Both the position numbers and the translations under genes were made by a program. Positions 12,549 to 24,386 of a stretch of DNA of 64,000 nucleotides are shown here, one piece after another. The DNA lies in the NCBI RefSeq assembly GCF_003097135.1, contig NZ_QEQL01000006.1, positions 62,001 to 126,000 on the forward strand, in the 5' to 3' direction. The DNA comes from Pseudomonas sp. URIL14HWK12:I12. Its GTDB lineage: Bacteria > Pseudomonadota > Gammaproteobacteria > Pseudomonadales > Pseudomonadaceae. Below the pieces are notes generated by a model. It did no database searches, was not told the DNA's origin, and worked only from the letters and a program-made list of their open reading frames with translations. Position 1 is the stretch's first letter; each line of letters opens with the position of its first letter.

Positions 12549-13610
12549 TCAGCCCGCCCGCCGCAGCAACCACACGCCGGCCAGGGCGCAGATCGCTCCC
12601 GGGACCACGACGGCCAACAGCGGTGGGAAACCGAACACCAGGCTCGACGGCCCGAGCAGGTCCTGGGCGATGCGAAACACAAAGCCCACCAGCACCCCGG
12701 TGAACACGCGCTGGCCCAAAGTCACAGACCGCAACGGGCCGAAGATGAATGAAATCGCCATCAGCACCAGCGCAGCGGTCACCAGCGGTTGCAGCACCTT
12801 GGTCCAGAACGCCAGCCAATACTTGCCGTTGGAAAGCCCCTGCTGGGACAGATAGTGGATATAGCCCCAAAGGCCACTGATCGACAGCGACTCGGGTGCC
12901 AGTACCACCGTATTGAGCAGTTGCGGGGTAAGTGAAACTTGCCACGTTTCACTTGGGGCGGCCGACACCTCGGTACGGTCACCCAGAAAACGGGTCGAGC
13001 TCACGTCGTCCAGCAGCCACTTGCCATCTTCATAGCGGGCCCGCTTGGCGAAGCTGGCCTGCTCCAGATGGCGCTGGTCGTCGAAATGATAGCGCGTGAC
13101 CCCATACAGCAAACCGTTGGGCTGCACCGTATTGATGTGGATGAACTCGTTACCCTGGCGGTGCCACACACCATGGCGGCCGGTTTGCGCATCACCGCTG
13201 CCCTGAGCGAGCGAACGTGCCGCCTGGGCGACGTTTTCCGCAGGCGGCGCAACGTATTCACCGATCAGCAGGCCTGCCACCATGATCAGCAGCATGGGGC
13301 GCATCACTGCCCAGACGATCCGCCCGATCGATACGCCGGCCGCGCGCATGATGGTCAGCTCGCTGCTACTGGCAAGGCTGCCAAGGCCGATCAGGCAACC
13401 AATCAGGGCCGCCATCGGCAGCATGTCGTAGAGCCGCCGGGGCGCGGTGAACAGCACGTAATGGCCGGCATCGAGCACCGAATAGGTCTGGCTGACGTCG
13501 CTCATCTCATCGATGAAGGCGAACAGCGATGCCAAGCCCAGGATAATCCCCAGCACCGCCAGAATGGCCACCAGCACGCTGCGGCCAATGTAGTTGTCGA
13601 GCTTTCTCAC
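12549..13610 (-). CDS. lptG: LPS export permease LptG
   Basis: Inner-membrane permease of the LptB2FG ABC transporter that extracts LPS and hands it to LptC/A. The 353 residues begin MRKLDNYIGRSVLVAILAVLG; three hydrophobic spans lie in the first 130 residues and three near the C-terminus, with a periplasmic beta-jellyroll region between. The start is GTG, its GTGA overlapping the lptF stop, which implies translational coupling. lptB is not nearby, as is usual. Confidence 0.95.
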   Translation of the reverse strand: MRKLDNYIGRSVLVAILAVLGIILGLASLFAFIDEMSDVSQTYSVLDAGHYVLFTAPRRLYDMLPMAALIGCLIGLGSLASSSELTIMRAAGVSIGRIVWAVMRPMLLIMVAGLLIGEYVAPPAENVAQAARSLAQGSGDAQTGRHGVWHRQGNEFIHINTVQPNGLLYGVTRYHFDDQRHLEQASFAKRARYEDGKWLLDDVSSTRFLGDRTEVSAAPSETWQVSLTPQLLNTVVLAPESLSISGLWGYIHYLSQQGLSNGKYWLAFWTKVLQPLVTAALVLMAISFIFGPLRSVTLGQRVFTGVLVGFVFRIAQDLLGPSSLVFGFPPLLAVVVPGAICALAGVWLLRRAG

Positions 13611-14719
13611 TGGGCAGCCTCCAGGGTGTCACGGCGGCGAGCACGCCAATGCTTGAGCGGCTCCCAGTAGAAAATCGCAAGGCCAATGAGCAGGAACAGC
13701 CCGTGCACCCACCACATGCCCACGTGCATGCGGCCTTTCTCCAGGGCGCCACGCACGGCGATCAGCAGGGTGAGGTAGGCCATGTAGAGCAGGATCGCCG
13801 GCAGCAGTTTGAGGAAGCGGCCCTGGCGTGGGTTCACCTTGGCCAACGGTACGGCCAGCAAGGTCACGATGAACACCAGCAAAGGCAACGACAGGCGCCA
13901 TTGCAGCTCGGCACGGTCGGCCTTTTCCGAAGAGCCCCACAGGGCGCTGGTCGGCATGGCCTCGCGGGCGGTGATGTCTTCGCTCACATCAGGCTTAGGC
14001 AGCATCACACCGTAGGTGTCGTACTGGATGACCCGGTAATTGGCCTGGCCAGGCAGGCCATCATAGCGGTAGCCCTTGTCGAGAATCAGGTACCGGCTGC
14101 CATCGGGGCGCATTTCCTGGCGGCCCTTATCGGCGACCAGCAAGGAGATCTGCGGCTCCTTCTTGCTATCGGTAGCCTCCTTGCGCTCGGAGATGAATAC
14201 CCCGCCCAGGCGCACACGGTCTTCCGACAGGGTTTCGGTGTAGGTGACTCGGGTACCGTCGCGCAAGCTCTGGAAGCGACCCGGCTCGAGCGTGTCGAAC
14301 TCGGTGAGGGCATCCTGCTGGTTGAGGATCTGCTGCACTCGGGTCACACCCGCCGGGGCCAGGCTCAGGCTCAGCCAGGCCACCAGCAGCGCCACGAGGG
14401 TAGCCGGGGCCAGGGTCATGGCAAGCAGGCGGCGCGGGCTCATGCCGGTCGCCGACAGCACGGTCATCTCGCTTTCCAGATACAGCCGGCCATACGCCAG
14501 CAGGATACCGAGGAATAGCCCCAGCGGCAGGATCAGCTGCAGGAAGCCAGGCAGGCGATAGCCCATGATCTGAAACAGCACGCCCGGGTCCAGCGCGCCG
14601 CTGGCCGCCTGGGCCAGGTACTTGATGAAGCGCCCGCTCATGATGATCACCAGCAGCACGGCGCTCACGGCGCTGAGGGTGGTCAGGACCTCGCGGGACA
14701 GATAACGGAAAACGATCAA
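13607..14719 (-). CDS. lptF: LPS export permease LptF
   Basis: Partner permease of LptG in LPS transport. The 370 residues start MIVFRYLSREVLTTLSAVSAVLLVIIMSG from a TTG codon, the conserved Pseudomonas N-terminus. Hydrophobic spans occur at about 15-35, 60-80, 100-125 and in the last 100 residues. It is divergent from pepA, with 272 bp between the starts, and overlaps lptG by 4 bp. Confidence 0.95.
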   Translation of the reverse strand: MIVFRYLSREVLTTLSAVSAVLLVIIMSGRFIKYLAQAASGALDPGVLFQIMGYRLPGFLQLILPLGLFLGILLAYGRLYLESEMTVLSATGMSPRRLLAMTLAPATLVALLVAWLSLSLAPAGVTRVQQILNQQDALTEFDTLEPGRFQSLRDGTRVTYTETLSEDRVRLGGVFISERKEATDSKKEPQISLLVADKGRQEMRPDGSRYLILDKGYRYDGLPGQANYRVIQYDTYGVMLPKPDVSEDITAREAMPTSALWGSSEKADRAELQWRLSLPLLVFIVTLLAVPLAKVNPRQGRFLKLLPAILLYMAYLTLLIAVRGALEKGRMHVGMWWVHGLFLLIGLAIFYWEPLKHWRARRRDTLEAAQ

Positions 14720-14763
14720 ACCAGATTACTCCCGGGATGACGGCAAATGGCTGAGGAACGTAG

Positions 14764-16491
<1,728 letters not shown>

Positions 16492-16525
16492 GTGAGTGGC
16501 GCCCGGAAACGGGCGCCGCGTTTCC

Positions 16526-16954
16526 ATGCCCCAAGTAGACTTCTATGTACTGCCCAGCGCGGACGACCAGGCGCGGGTGGATTTCGCCTGCAAGTTGGTG
16601 GAGAAGGCTTGGCGCCTGGGCCATCGTGTCTACGTGAACTGCACTGATGCTGCCCAAAGCCAGGCACTCGACGACCGCCTGTGGCGGTTCAAGGGCGAAG
16701 CCTTCATTCCCCATGCCCTGGCCGACTGCGACGCCGATGCCCCGATACTGCTCGGGCACGGTGAACCACCCAAGGCCCATGAAGACCTGTTGGTGAACCT
16801 CACCGACCAGGTCCCAGCCGCTCACCCTCGCTTCAATCGGGTAGCCGAAATCGTCACCGAAGCGCCTGCTGCACGCCAGGCGGCACGCGAGCGTTTCCGT
16901 TTCTACCGGGAACAGGGCTATGCTCTGCAAGACCACCGTCTGACACGTTTTTGA
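16526..16954 (+). CDS. holC: DNA polymerase III subunit chi
   Basis: Clamp-loader accessory subunit that links DnaX/psi to SSB on the lagging strand. The 142-residue product begins MPQVDFYVLPSADDQARVDFACKLVEKAW, as in other pseudomonads. The pepA-holC-valS order is conserved in many gamma-proteobacteria. It starts 34 bp after pepA and is followed after 10 bp by a small gene of unknown function. Confidence 0.93.
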   Translation: MPQVDFYVLPSADDQARVDFACKLVEKAWRLGHRVYVNCTDAAQSQALDDRLWRFKGEAFIPHALADCDADAPILLGHGEPPKAHEDLLVNLTDQVPAAHPRFNRVAEIVTEAPAARQAARERFRFYREQGYALQDHRLTRF

Positions 16955-16964
16955 GCCTTTCCCC

Positions 16965-17354
16965 ATGAGCAAGCCCCCTGCGTTGCCCGAGTCGCATCAG
17001 TTGCTCGATGACCTCGAGTCCATCCGTGCACTGCTTGGCGACGATACCCTCGAGCCGCCGTTGCTGACCGATACGGTACACGCCGAGCCTGAGCCGCTTC
17101 CGCTGGACGAAGACAGCATCCCGCTGCTTTCGGAGGCGGTTACCGTTTCAGATCCAGTACCGGTTGCCGAGGCACCTGCCCAGCCCACCCCTGCGCAAAA
17201 CCGCCAGGCCACGATGTTGCACCTCGATGCCGACCTGCGCGATGCAGCGCGCAAGATCATGCAGGATGTGATCGATGACTTCGCGCCCCATATCGAAACT
17301 GAAATTCGCCGGCGCCTCGAAGCACGCATGGCGCATATCCTGAAAGGCCAATAG
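16965..17354 (+). CDS. conserved hypothetical protein between holC and valS
   Basis: A 129-residue product I cannot assign to a functional family, though pseudomonads usually have a gene here. Residues 1-75 are acidic and proline-rich (LPLDEDSIPLLSEAV, PVPVAEAPAQPTPAQ) and look disordered. The last 50 residues form a charged helix (LRDAARKIMQDVIDDFAPHIETEI). No signal or membrane segment is seen. The layout suggests a flexible linker with a helical binding end, perhaps a replication partner given holC next door, but that is inference. Confidence 0.75.
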   Translation: MSKPPALPESHQLLDDLESIRALLGDDTLEPPLLTDTVHAEPEPLPLDEDSIPLLSEAVTVSDPVPVAEAPAQPTPAQNRQATMLHLDADLRDAARKIMQDVIDDFAPHIETEIRRRLEARMAHILKGQ

Positions 17355-17407
17355 CTTTTTAGGATTTCGCCCAACAGCCAGGCGGGGGGTTGCCTCCTAG
17401 AATGGTC

Positions 17408-17439
17408 AGCGGCTCCGGTTCCCCATCCCTGGAGCCGCT
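17408..17439 (+). other. hairpin upstream of valS
   Basis: Perfect 9-bp inverted repeat AGCGGCTCC (17408-17416) and GGAGCCGCT (17431-17439) with a 14-nt loop. No T-run follows. It sits just before a terminator-like hairpin and shares partly complementary segments with it, so alternative pairing is possible. Confidence 0.6.
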
Positions 17440-17442
17440 TAT

Positions 17443-17503
17443 GCCTCCGGCCCGTCCCCTCCAGGGCGCCCACGCCCGCTTTAAGTGGCCGGAGGCCTTT
17501 TTT
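17443..17503 (+). terminator. terminator between the pepA-holC group and valS
   Basis: A perfect 10-bp stem GCCTCCGGCC (17443-17452) with GGCCGGAGGC (17487-17496) encloses a nested GGGCG-CCCA-CGCCC hairpin and is followed by C and six T (17498-17503). It ends 99 bp before the valS ATG. It should end transcription from holC, or act as an attenuator if valS transcription starts further upstream. Confidence 0.75.
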
Positions 17504-17602
17504 CTATATCCGCGCCGGCCCACGGCGAGCCTACACCCACACAGGCTTCCCCGTTATACTGTCCGGCTTTCCGAATCAATGCCGAAACAGGGCCTGCCAC
17601 GC

Positions 17603-20449
17603 ATGGACAAGACCTACCAGCCACACGCCATCGAATCCGCCTGGTACACCACCTGGGAATCGCAGAACTACTTCGCCCCCCAAGGTGCTGGTGAGCCCTA
17701 CACCATCATGATCCCGCCGCCTAACGTGACCGGCAGCTTGCACATGGGTCACGGTTTCAATAACGCGATCATGGACGCCCTCATCCGCTTCCGCCGCATG
17801 CAGGGCCGCAACACCCTGTGGCAGCCAGGTACCGACCACGCCGGCATTGCGACCCAAATGCTGGTCGAGCGCCGCCTCGAGGCCCAGGGCCAGAGCCGCC
17901 ATGACCTCGGCCGCGAGGCGTTTCTCGACAAGGTCTGGGAATGGAAAGCCGAGTCCGGCGGCAACATCAGCCGGCAGATCCGCCGCCTGGGTTCGTCAGT
18001 CGACTGGTCGCGCGAGCGGTTCACCATGGACGACGGCCTGTCCGAAGCGGTCAAGGAAGCCTTCGTACGCCTGCATGAAGACGGCCTGATCTACCGCGGC
18101 AAGCGCCTGGTGAACTGGGACACCAAGCTGCACACCGCCATTTCCGACCTCGAAGTCGAGAGCCACGACGAAAAAGGCCACCTGTGGAACCTACGCTACC
18201 CGCTGGCCGATGGCGCCCGCACCGCCGAAGGCAAGGGTTACCTGGTCGTGGCCACCACTCGCCCGGAAACCCTGCTGGGCGACGCCGCAGTGGCCGTGAA
18301 CCCTAACGATGAGCGCTACCAGGCCTTGATCGGCCAGTTCGTCGAGCTGCCGCTGGTGGGCCGGCGCATTCCGATCATCGCCGACGACTACTGCGATCCC
18401 GAGTTCGGCACTGGCTGCGTGAAGATGACCCCAGCGCACGACTTCAACGACTACGAAGTCGGCAAGCGCCACAACCTGCCGCTGATCAACATCTTCGACA
18501 AGAACGCCCAGGTGCTGGCCAGCGCCCAGGTGTTCAACCTCGATGGCAGCGTGAACGATCAACTCGATACAGCCCTGCCGGCCGCCTATGCGGGCCTGGA
18601 CCGCTTCGAGGCCCGCAAGCGCATCGTCGCCGACATGGACGCCGCCGGCCTGCTGGTGAGCATCGACGACCACGCGCTGAAGGTGCCCAAGGGCGACCGC
18701 TCCGGGACCGTGATCGAACCCTGGCTGACCGACCAGTGGTACGTCTCCACCAAGCCTCTGGCCGAGCCTGCCATCGCCGCAGTCGAGGATGGCCGCATTC
18801 AGTTCGTGCCCAAACAGTACGAGAACATGTATTTCTCCTGGATGCGCGACATCCAGGATTGGTGCATCAGCCGCCAGCTCTGGTGGGGCCATCGCATACC
18901 GGCCTGGTACGACGATGCCGGCAATGTGTACGTCGGCCGTAACGAAGCCGAGGTGCGCGCCAAGCACAACCTGGGCGAGAGCGTTGCGCTGCAGCAAGAC
19001 AACGATGTGCTCGACACCTGGTTCAGCTCGGGCCTGTGGACCTTCTCCACCCTGGGCTGGCCGGAGCAGACCGAGTTCCTCAAGACCTTCCACTCCACCG
19101 ACGTGCTGGTCACCGGCTTCGACATCATCTTCTTCTGGGTCGCCCGGATGATCATGCTGACCATGCATCTGGTGAAAAACGAAGACGGTACGCCGCAGGT
19201 ACCGTTCAAGACCGTCTATGTGCACGGCCTGGTGCGCGACGGCCAGGGCCAGAAGATGTCCAAGTCCAAGGGCAATGTGCTCGACCCACTGGACATCGTC
19301 GACGGCATCAGCCTCGAGGCGTTGCTCGACAAGCGCACCAGCGGCCTGATGCAGCCAAAGCTTGCCGACAAGATCGCCAAGCAGACCAAAGCCGAGTTCC
19401 CCGAAGGCATCGCCAGCTACGGCACTGACGCCCTGCGTTTCACCTTCTGCTCGCTAGCCTCTACCGGGCGCGACATCAAGTTCGACATGGGCCGTGTCGA
19501 GGGCTACCGCAACTTCTGCAACAAGATCTGGAACGCGGCCCGCTACGTGCTCGACAAGGGCGAAGACTGCGGCCAGAACGGCGAGGCCGTCGAGCTGTCG
19601 CTGGCCGACCGCTGGATCATCTCGCAACTGCAGCGTACCGAAGCCGAAGTCACCCGCCAGCTCGACCAGTTCCGTTTCGACCTGGCGGCCCAGGCGCTCT
19701 ACGAGTTCATCTGGAACCAGTACTGCGACTGGTACCTGGAGCTGTCCAAGCCGGTGCTGTGGGATGAAAACGCCCCCGTCGAGCGCCAGCGCGGCACCCG
19801 CCGCACCCTGGTGCGCGTACTGGAAGTGGCCCTTCGGCTGGCCCACCCCTTCATGCCCTTCATCACCGAGGAAATCTGGCAGCGCCTGGCGCCATTGGCC
19901 GGTATCGAAGGCAAGACGCTGATGCTGCAACCTTGGCCAGTGGCTAACGAAGCGCGCATCGACGAGGCCGCCGAGCGTGATATCGAGTGGGTCAAGGAAC
20001 TGATGCTGGGCGTGCGCAACATCCGTGGCGAAATGAACATCGGCCCGGGCAAGCCGCTGGCGCTGTTCCTGAAAAACGCCAGTGCCGACGATCAACGCCG
20101 CCTTGCCGAAAACGAGCCGCTGCTGCGCAAGCTGGCCAAAATCGAGTCGTTCACGGTGCTTGCCGAAGGCGACGAAGCACCGCTGGCCGCTACCGCGCTG
20201 GTCGGTGAGCTCGAAGTGCTGGTGCCGATGGCAGGGCTGATCGACAAAGGCGCTGAGCTGGCTCGCCTGGACAAGGAAATCCAGCGTTTGCAAGGCGAGG
20301 TGCAACGCGTAGGGGGCAAGCTTTCGAACGCCGCGTTCGTAGACAAAGCCCCGCCGGCGGTGATCGAGAAGGAGCGCGCCAAGCTGGCCGAGTCCGAGCA
20401 GGCCCTGGCCAAGCTCGCCGAGCAGCACGCCCGTATCGCCAGCCTCTGA
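17603..20449 (+). CDS. valS: valyl-tRNA synthetase
   Basis: Charges tRNA-Val. It is a class I synthetase of 948 residues with the HIGH-type motif LHMGHG near residue 50, the KMSKS loop in [14 protein letters not shown], a CP1 editing domain between, an anticodon-binding domain, and a C-terminal charged coiled coil that ends the protein. The ATG at 17603 ([15 protein letters not shown]) is the conserved start; the open frame back to 17390 runs through the terminator hairpins and is not coding. Confidence 0.97.
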   Translation: MDKTYQPHAIESAWYTTWESQNYFAPQGAGEPYTIMIPPPNVTGSLHMGHGFNNAIMDALIRFRRMQGRNTLWQPGTDHAGIATQMLVERRLEAQGQSRHDLGREAFLDKVWEWKAESGGNISRQIRRLGSSVDWSRERFTMDDGLSEAVKEAFVRLHEDGLIYRGKRLVNWDTKLHTAISDLEVESHDEKGHLWNLRYPLADGARTAEGKGYLVVATTRPETLLGDAAVAVNPNDERYQALIGQFVELPLVGRRIPIIADDYCDPEFGTGCVKMTPAHDFNDYEVGKRHNLPLINIFDKNAQVLASAQVFNLDGSVNDQLDTALPAAYAGLDRFEARKRIVADMDAAGLLVSIDDHALKVPKGDRSGTVIEPWLTDQWYVSTKPLAEPAIAAVEDGRIQFVPKQYENMYFSWMRDIQDWCISRQLWWGHRIPAWYDDAGNVYVGRNEAEVRAKHNLGESVALQQDNDVLDTWFSSGLWTFSTLGWPEQTEFLKTFHSTDVLVTGFDIIFFWVARMIMLTMHLVKNEDGTPQVPFKTVYVHGLVRDGQGQKMSKSKGNVLDPLDIVDGISLEALLDKRTSGLMQPKLADKIAKQTKAEFPEGIASYGTDALRFTFCSLASTGRDIKFDMGRVEGYRNFCNKIWNAARYVLDKGEDCGQNGEAVELSLADRWIISQLQRTEAEVTRQLDQFRFDLAAQALYEFIWNQYCDWYLELSKPVLWDENAPVERQRGTRRTLVRVLEVALRLAHPFMPFITEEIWQRLAPLAGIEGKTLMLQPWPVANEARIDEAAERDIEWVKELMLGVRNIRGEMNIGPGKPLALFLKNASADDQRRLAENEPLLRKLAKIESFTVLAEGDEAPLAATALVGELEVLVPMAGLIDKGAELARLDKEIQRLQGEVQRVGGKLSNAAFVDKAPPAVIEKERAKLAESEQALAKLAEQHARIASL

Positions 20450-20496
20450 CCCCTTGGCCCGCCCCTATCGGGGCGGGCAATTCCCACGGCGGCACC

Positions 20497-21405
20497 ATGA
20501 CTCCCGAAAAACCCAGCCTGCATCCGCGCAACCGTCATCAAGGCCGTTACGATTTTCCCGCGTTGATTCGCCAATGTCCCGAGCTCGGCGAGTTCGTGAT
20601 CATCAACCCCTACGGCAAGCAAAGCATCGACTTCGCCAACCCTGCGGCGGTGAAGGTGTTCAACCGGGCCTTGCTCAAAACCCTCTATGGCATTGAGTGG
20701 TGGGACATCCCCGAAGGCTACCTCTGCCCACCCGTACCCGGCCGCGCGGATTACCTGCATGGCCTGGCCGACCTGCTCGCAGCCGGGGGGGAGGTCCCGC
20801 GCGGTGCCCAGGTGCGGGTGCTGGATGTCGGCACCGGCGCCAACTGCATCTACCCCCTGCTCGGCCATGCCGACTATCGCTGGAAGTTCGTTGGTACCGA
20901 CATCGACCGCGTCGCGCTCGCGTCGGCACGCCAGGTGCTGCAGGCCAACGGCCTGGCCAAAGCCATAGAGCTGCGCCACCAAGCCAACCCCCGGCACATC
21001 CTTCAAGGCATCATCGGGCCGGGCGAGCGCTTCGACCTGACCCTGTGCAACCCGCCGTTTCATGCAAGCCCAGGCGAGGCCGCGCGGGGTAGCGAGCGCA
21101 AGTGGCGCAACCTGGGCAAGCTCGACCCCAAGCGCACGTTGCCGGTGCTCAACTTCGGCGGCCAAAGTAACGAGCTGTGGTGCGAAGGCGGCGAACTGGG
21201 TTTTCTCGGGCGGCTGGTGGACGAGAGCGCGGCGTTCGGCATGCAGGTCGGCTGGTTCAGCAGCCTGGTGTCCAAGAGCGCCAACCTGGCACCGCTCAAA
21301 GCACGACTACAGCGTGCGGGGGCAACCCAGGTACAGGTGGGTGAGATGGGCCAGGGGCAAAAACGCAGCCGGTTTTTGGCTTGGCGGTTCAGCCCGGCAG
21401 GGTAG
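20497..21405 (+). CDS. rlmF: 23S rRNA (adenine-1618-N6)-methyltransferase
   Basis: SAM-dependent methyltransferase (YbiN family) making m6A at 23S position 1618. The 302 residues contain motif [17 protein letters not shown] and the N6-adenine catalytic motif as CNPPFHAS. The N-terminal [12 protein letters not shown] block is typical of the family. It starts 47 bp after valS and ends at a shared terminator facing the HU gene. Confidence 0.93.
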   Translation: MTPEKPSLHPRNRHQGRYDFPALIRQCPELGEFVIINPYGKQSIDFANPAAVKVFNRALLKTLYGIEWWDIPEGYLCPPVPGRADYLHGLADLLAAGGEVPRGAQVRVLDVGTGANCIYPLLGHADYRWKFVGTDIDRVALASARQVLQANGLAKAIELRHQANPRHILQGIIGPGERFDLTLCNPPFHASPGEAARGSERKWRNLGKLDPKRTLPVLNFGGQSNELWCEGGELGFLGRLVDESAAFGMQVGWFSSLVSKSANLAPLKARLQRAGATQVQVGEMGQGQKRSRFLAWRFSPAG

Positions 21406-21427
21406 CTCCCCGGCCTACGGCCACAAA

Positions 21428-21465
21428 AAAACCGCGCCCCTGCCTGCGGCAGCGAGCGCGGTTTT
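21428..21465. terminator. bidirectional terminator between rlmF and the HU gene
   Basis: AAAACCGCGC (21428-21437) pairs with GCGCGGTTTT (21456-21465), so a stem with T-runs forms on either strand. It lies 22 bp after the rlmF stop and 16 bp after the HU stop on the other strand. Confidence 0.9.
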
Positions 21466-21481
21466 CAGTGAAGGCAATGCC

Positions 21482-21763
21482 TTACTTGTTGACCGCGTCG
21501 GTCAGCGCCTTGGCCGGCACGAACTTGACGACTTTCTTGGCGGCGATTTCGATGGCGGCGCCGGTCGACGGGTTACGGCCAGTGCGAGCAGGGCGCTCGG
21601 CGATTTTCAGTTTACCGATACCTGGCAAAGTGATTTCTTCGCCATTTTCCAGCTGATCCGCAACGATCTGGCCCAGTTGATCCAGAGCGTTCTTGGCGGT
21701 GGCCTTCGGTGCCGAGATGGATTCGGCAATGTCGGCGATCAGTTGGTCTTTGGTCAGTGCCAT
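21482..21763 (-). CDS. hupN: HU-family nucleoid protein (HupN type)
   Basis: Histone-like DNA-bending protein of 93 residues with the classic HU fold: MALTKDQLIADIAES, GEEITLPGIGKLKIAERPARTGRNPSTG and a C-terminal KFVPAKAL. The ATG at 21763 is the conserved start; an open frame back to 21784 is not needed. The symbol follows the P. putida HU paralogue located next to rlmF/valS; hupB of E. coli type lies elsewhere in pseudomonads. It is divergent from ndpA, another nucleoid protein gene. Confidence 0.85.
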   Translation of the reverse strand: MALTKDQLIADIAESISAPKATAKNALDQLGQIVADQLENGEEITLPGIGKLKIAERPARTGRNPSTGAAIEIAAKKVVKFVPAKALTDAVNK

Positions 21764-22142
21764 GTGGATGTTCCTTCCTGTCAATATTCAAGAGTGTGCG
21801 AAGCGGTTTCAGCCCATGGGCAAATGGCGATACGAAAGCCCCGGCCCATGCCTCGCCGAACGGGCATGTAGAGGCTCGAAAACGGGTTTGGTTCGCTGCA
21901 AATGCGCAGGCTTCGCAGGGCTATACGGCGCGGATTCCGGGGCTTTGCCGGCCCGCTCCGGTAGACGGGGGAAAACTAGCACAGCACTGGGCAAATATCC
22001 GCCTTTATTCCGATAAATACTGAATTAAATTGCTCTTTTGTTTAAAAATTAAACAACTCGAGTGCCCTGTTGCTTCACGGCTGCCTCTGGCCCGAACAAC
22101 TTGCGTTAAACTCTTGCCCTTTCGAGCCTTCCCGAGAGTGCC
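21764..22142. promoter_or_regulatory. hupN-ndpA divergent intergenic region
   Basis: This 379-bp region has no gene. Its right third (22000-22060) is markedly AT-rich and holds a perfect 8-3-8 palindrome at 22038-22056 (TTGTTTAAAAATTAAACAA), about 87 bp before ndpA. This could be an operator or a bent-DNA site for nucleoid proteins. The left part is ordinary GC-rich sequence. Confidence 0.45.
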
Positions 22143-23150
22143 ATGCCGATCCGCCACTGCATCGTCCACCTGATCGACAAGAAACCCGACGGCAGCCCTG
22201 CCGTCCTGCACGCCCGCGACTCGGCGCTGCAAGCCTCACAGGCGCTGGAGAACCTGCTGGCCGATCTCAACGAAAGCTATAACGCCAAGCAAGGTAAAGC
22301 CTGGGGTTTGTTCCACGCAGAATCCGGCGCTTACCCTTTCAGTGGCTGGCTCAAAAGCTACCTCGACGAGGAGCAGGATTTCACCGCTTTTAGCCGCCAG
22401 GCCGTCGAACACCTGCAGAAGCTCATGGAAGAGTCCAACCTCTCGGTAGGGGGGCATGTGCTGTTCGCCCACTACAACCAAGGTATGACCGAGTACTTGG
22501 CCATTGCATTGCTGCACCATAGCGAAGGCGTCGCGGTCAACGCCGAGCTGGACGTCACACCCTCCAGGCACCTTGACCTGTCGCAGTTGCACCTGGCTGC
22601 GCGGGTGAACCTGTCGGAGTGGCGCAACAACGCGCAATCCAAGCAGTACATCTCGTTCATCAAGGGCAAGAATGGCAAGAAGGTCTCGGATTACTTCCGT
22701 GATTTCATCGGTTGCCAGGAAGGCATCGACGGCCCCGGGGAAACCCGCACGCTGCTCAAGGCCTTCAGCGACTACGTCGAAAGCGAAGACTTGCCCGAGG
22801 AAGCCGCGCGCGAGAAAACCAACACCCTGGTCGAATACGCCACTACCCAAAGCAAATTGGGCGAGCCGGTAACCCTGCAAGAGCTCTCGGAACTGATTGA
22901 CGAAGACCGCCCGCAGGCGTTCTACGACCACATTCGCAACAAAGACTACGGCCTGTCACCGGAAATCCCGGCCGACAAGCGCACGATCAATCAATTCCGC
23001 CGCTTCACCGGCCGTGCCGAGGGGCTCTCGATCAGCTTCGAGGCGCACCTGCTTGGCTCGAAGATCGAATACGACGAAGAAGCCGGCACGCTGACCATCA
23101 AGGGCGTGCCGACCCAGTTGGCCGATCAGCTCAAGCGCCGGCAGGGCTGA
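22143..23150 (+). CDS. ndpA: nucleoid-associated protein NdpA/YejK
   Basis: A 335-residue NdpA family protein, nucleoid-associated, with homologues reported to interact with topoisomerase IV in pseudomonads. The start is [20 protein letters not shown]. Conserved blocks include [23 protein letters not shown] and [23 protein letters not shown]. Its last 20 bp overlap the end of the convergent GST gene. Confidence 0.93.
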   Translation: MPIRHCIVHLIDKKPDGSPAVLHARDSALQASQALENLLADLNESYNAKQGKAWGLFHAESGAYPFSGWLKSYLDEEQDFTAFSRQAVEHLQKLMEESNLSVGGHVLFAHYNQGMTEYLAIALLHHSEGVAVNAELDVTPSRHLDLSQLHLAARVNLSEWRNNAQSKQYISFIKGKNGKKVSDYFRDFIGCQEGIDGPGETRTLLKAFSDYVESEDLPEEAAREKTNTLVEYATTQSKLGEPVTLQELSELIDEDRPQAFYDHIRNKDYGLSPEIPADKRTINQFRRFTGRAEGLSISFEAHLLGSKIEYDEEAGTLTIKGVPTQLADQLKRRQG

Positions 23151-24066
23151 CGCGAAAGCCCAAGCGCGGGAAGTGCACGTTGACCGTCCCGGCGCGTGGG
23201 TCTTGGCGCTGCACGATCAATTCCTCAGCACCGCAGTACAGCAAGGTACCGGCAACCGCCTCCACACCGTAATCGGTCGCGGCCACTTCCACGGCCTGCC
23301 CCACCAATGGGCCTTGATCCGCCGGGCCCTCCGGCAGCGCCGCCGGTGTGCCGGCCCGGGCGATCTCGATGGCTTCGGCAGCACTCAATTCGCTGCTTGC
23401 ACCATGCCCGAAACCCAGCACTCGGCCCACCCAGGCGGCTGCCTCCGGGTAAAGATCGACCAAGGGCGCGGTAACCGGTGTGCCTTTGAGAAACCACAGG
23501 CAGTGCGCGAGGGCAAAGTCGGCATAGGTCGCCTCCCCCAGCAGGAAATCGCCCTCGGCATGCGACAATTGGCGCTCCAGGCGCGCCATGATCGCACCCC
23601 ACTCCACGCTCGCCTGCTCAAGTGGAACCCGCTGGGCGTTGCCACCGCTGAACAGCTTGGCGCGGTCGGCCAGAAATGCCTGGCGCTGCTCTTCGGTGAA
23701 ACGAGCGAACCGAACCGCGGCGGACTCGGGCTGGAAGACCAGCGAAACCGCACGAGGGAACACCTGGGTATCGGCCCAGGCAGCAAAGCCGCTGATCACG
23801 GCATCCAGGTGCTGTGGAAAAAGCGCTGGCTGGGTTTTTTCCTGCTCCAGCCGGCGAGCGATCAGTGCAGTGTCGCAATAGATGTCGGCACCGACCTGCA
23901 GCACCGGCGTTTTGCGGTAGCCGCCGGTCAAGGCGGTGAGATCGGGCTTGGGCATCATCGGCGGGATGCTTACCGAGCGCCATGACAACCCCTTGAAACC
24001 CAGCATCAACCGCGCCTTTTCAGCGTAGGGGGAAGTGGGATAGTGGTGCAGAATCAACTCGCTCAT
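23131..24066 (-). CDS. glutathione S-transferase family protein
   Basis: A 311-residue product with an N-terminal thioredoxin-like GST domain ([26 protein letters not shown], then [24 protein letters not shown]) and a helical C-terminal domain. It is longer than a typical 200-220 residue GST; the extra C-terminal part (about 235-311) is beta-rich and might be a separate small domain. The ATG at 24066 gives the standard N-terminus. Substrate unknown. Its 3' end overlaps ndpA by 20 bp. Confidence 0.85.
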   Translation of the reverse strand: MSELILHHYPTSPYAEKARLMLGFKGLSWRSVSIPPMMPKPDLTALTGGYRKTPVLQVGADIYCDTALIARRLEQEKTQPALFPQHLDAVISGFAAWADTQVFPRAVSLVFQPESAAVRFARFTEEQRQAFLADRAKLFSGGNAQRVPLEQASVEWGAIMARLERQLSHAEGDFLLGEATYADFALAHCLWFLKGTPVTAPLVDLYPEAAAWVGRVLGFGHGASSELSAAEAIEIARAGTPAALPEGPADQGPLVGQAVEVAATDYGVEAVAGTLLYCGAEELIVQRQDPRAGTVNVHFPRLGFRVSPAGA

Positions 24067-24107
24067 GGCAGCGCCCTTGGCAGTGAAATGGGCCCTGAGC
24101 TTACGCG

Positions 24108-24386
24108 CTAATCTTGGTAGGCCGCTACCAGTGCTTCCTTGGCCGGCTTGCGCAGGGCCTTGATCATCCGCTCGTGGCGCAACGCTTCGCCCTTGCTGCC
24201 CCACGCCTCGACATACACGAGCGCCACGGCGCGGCTGGAGGCGAAAAAACGCGCGCCCTGCCCTCTCTGGTGCGCCTTCAGGCGGCGCACCGGGTTATCG
24301 CTGATGCCGCAGTACAATGCGCCGTTCTCGGCGCGAACCAGGTAAACGAACCATGGCCTGGGGGGCCCGAAGAATGGCTCAGGCAC
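24108..24386 (-). CDS. GIY-YIG nuclease-like protein (UPF0213)
   Basis: A 92-residue protein with the small GIY-YIG fold: [29 protein letters not shown] and a later [18 protein letters not shown]. The best start is a GTG at 24386 that overlaps the last codons and stop of the upstream transporter gene. A longer open frame to 24461 would run deeper into that gene and has no extra family similarity. Its cellular role is unknown. Overlap with the transporter implies translational coupling. Confidence 0.82.
   Translation of the reverse strand: MPEPFFGPPRPWFVYLVRAENGALYCGISDNPVRRLKAHQRGQGARFFASSRAVALVYVEAWGSKGEALRHERMIKALRKPAKEALVAAYQD

Noticed and set aside
17402-17600. Valine-rich leader peptide for valS attenuation
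   Set aside because: The only frame through the hairpins has no Val run and no good ribosome site, so ribosome-mediated attenuation by tRNA-Val is not supported.
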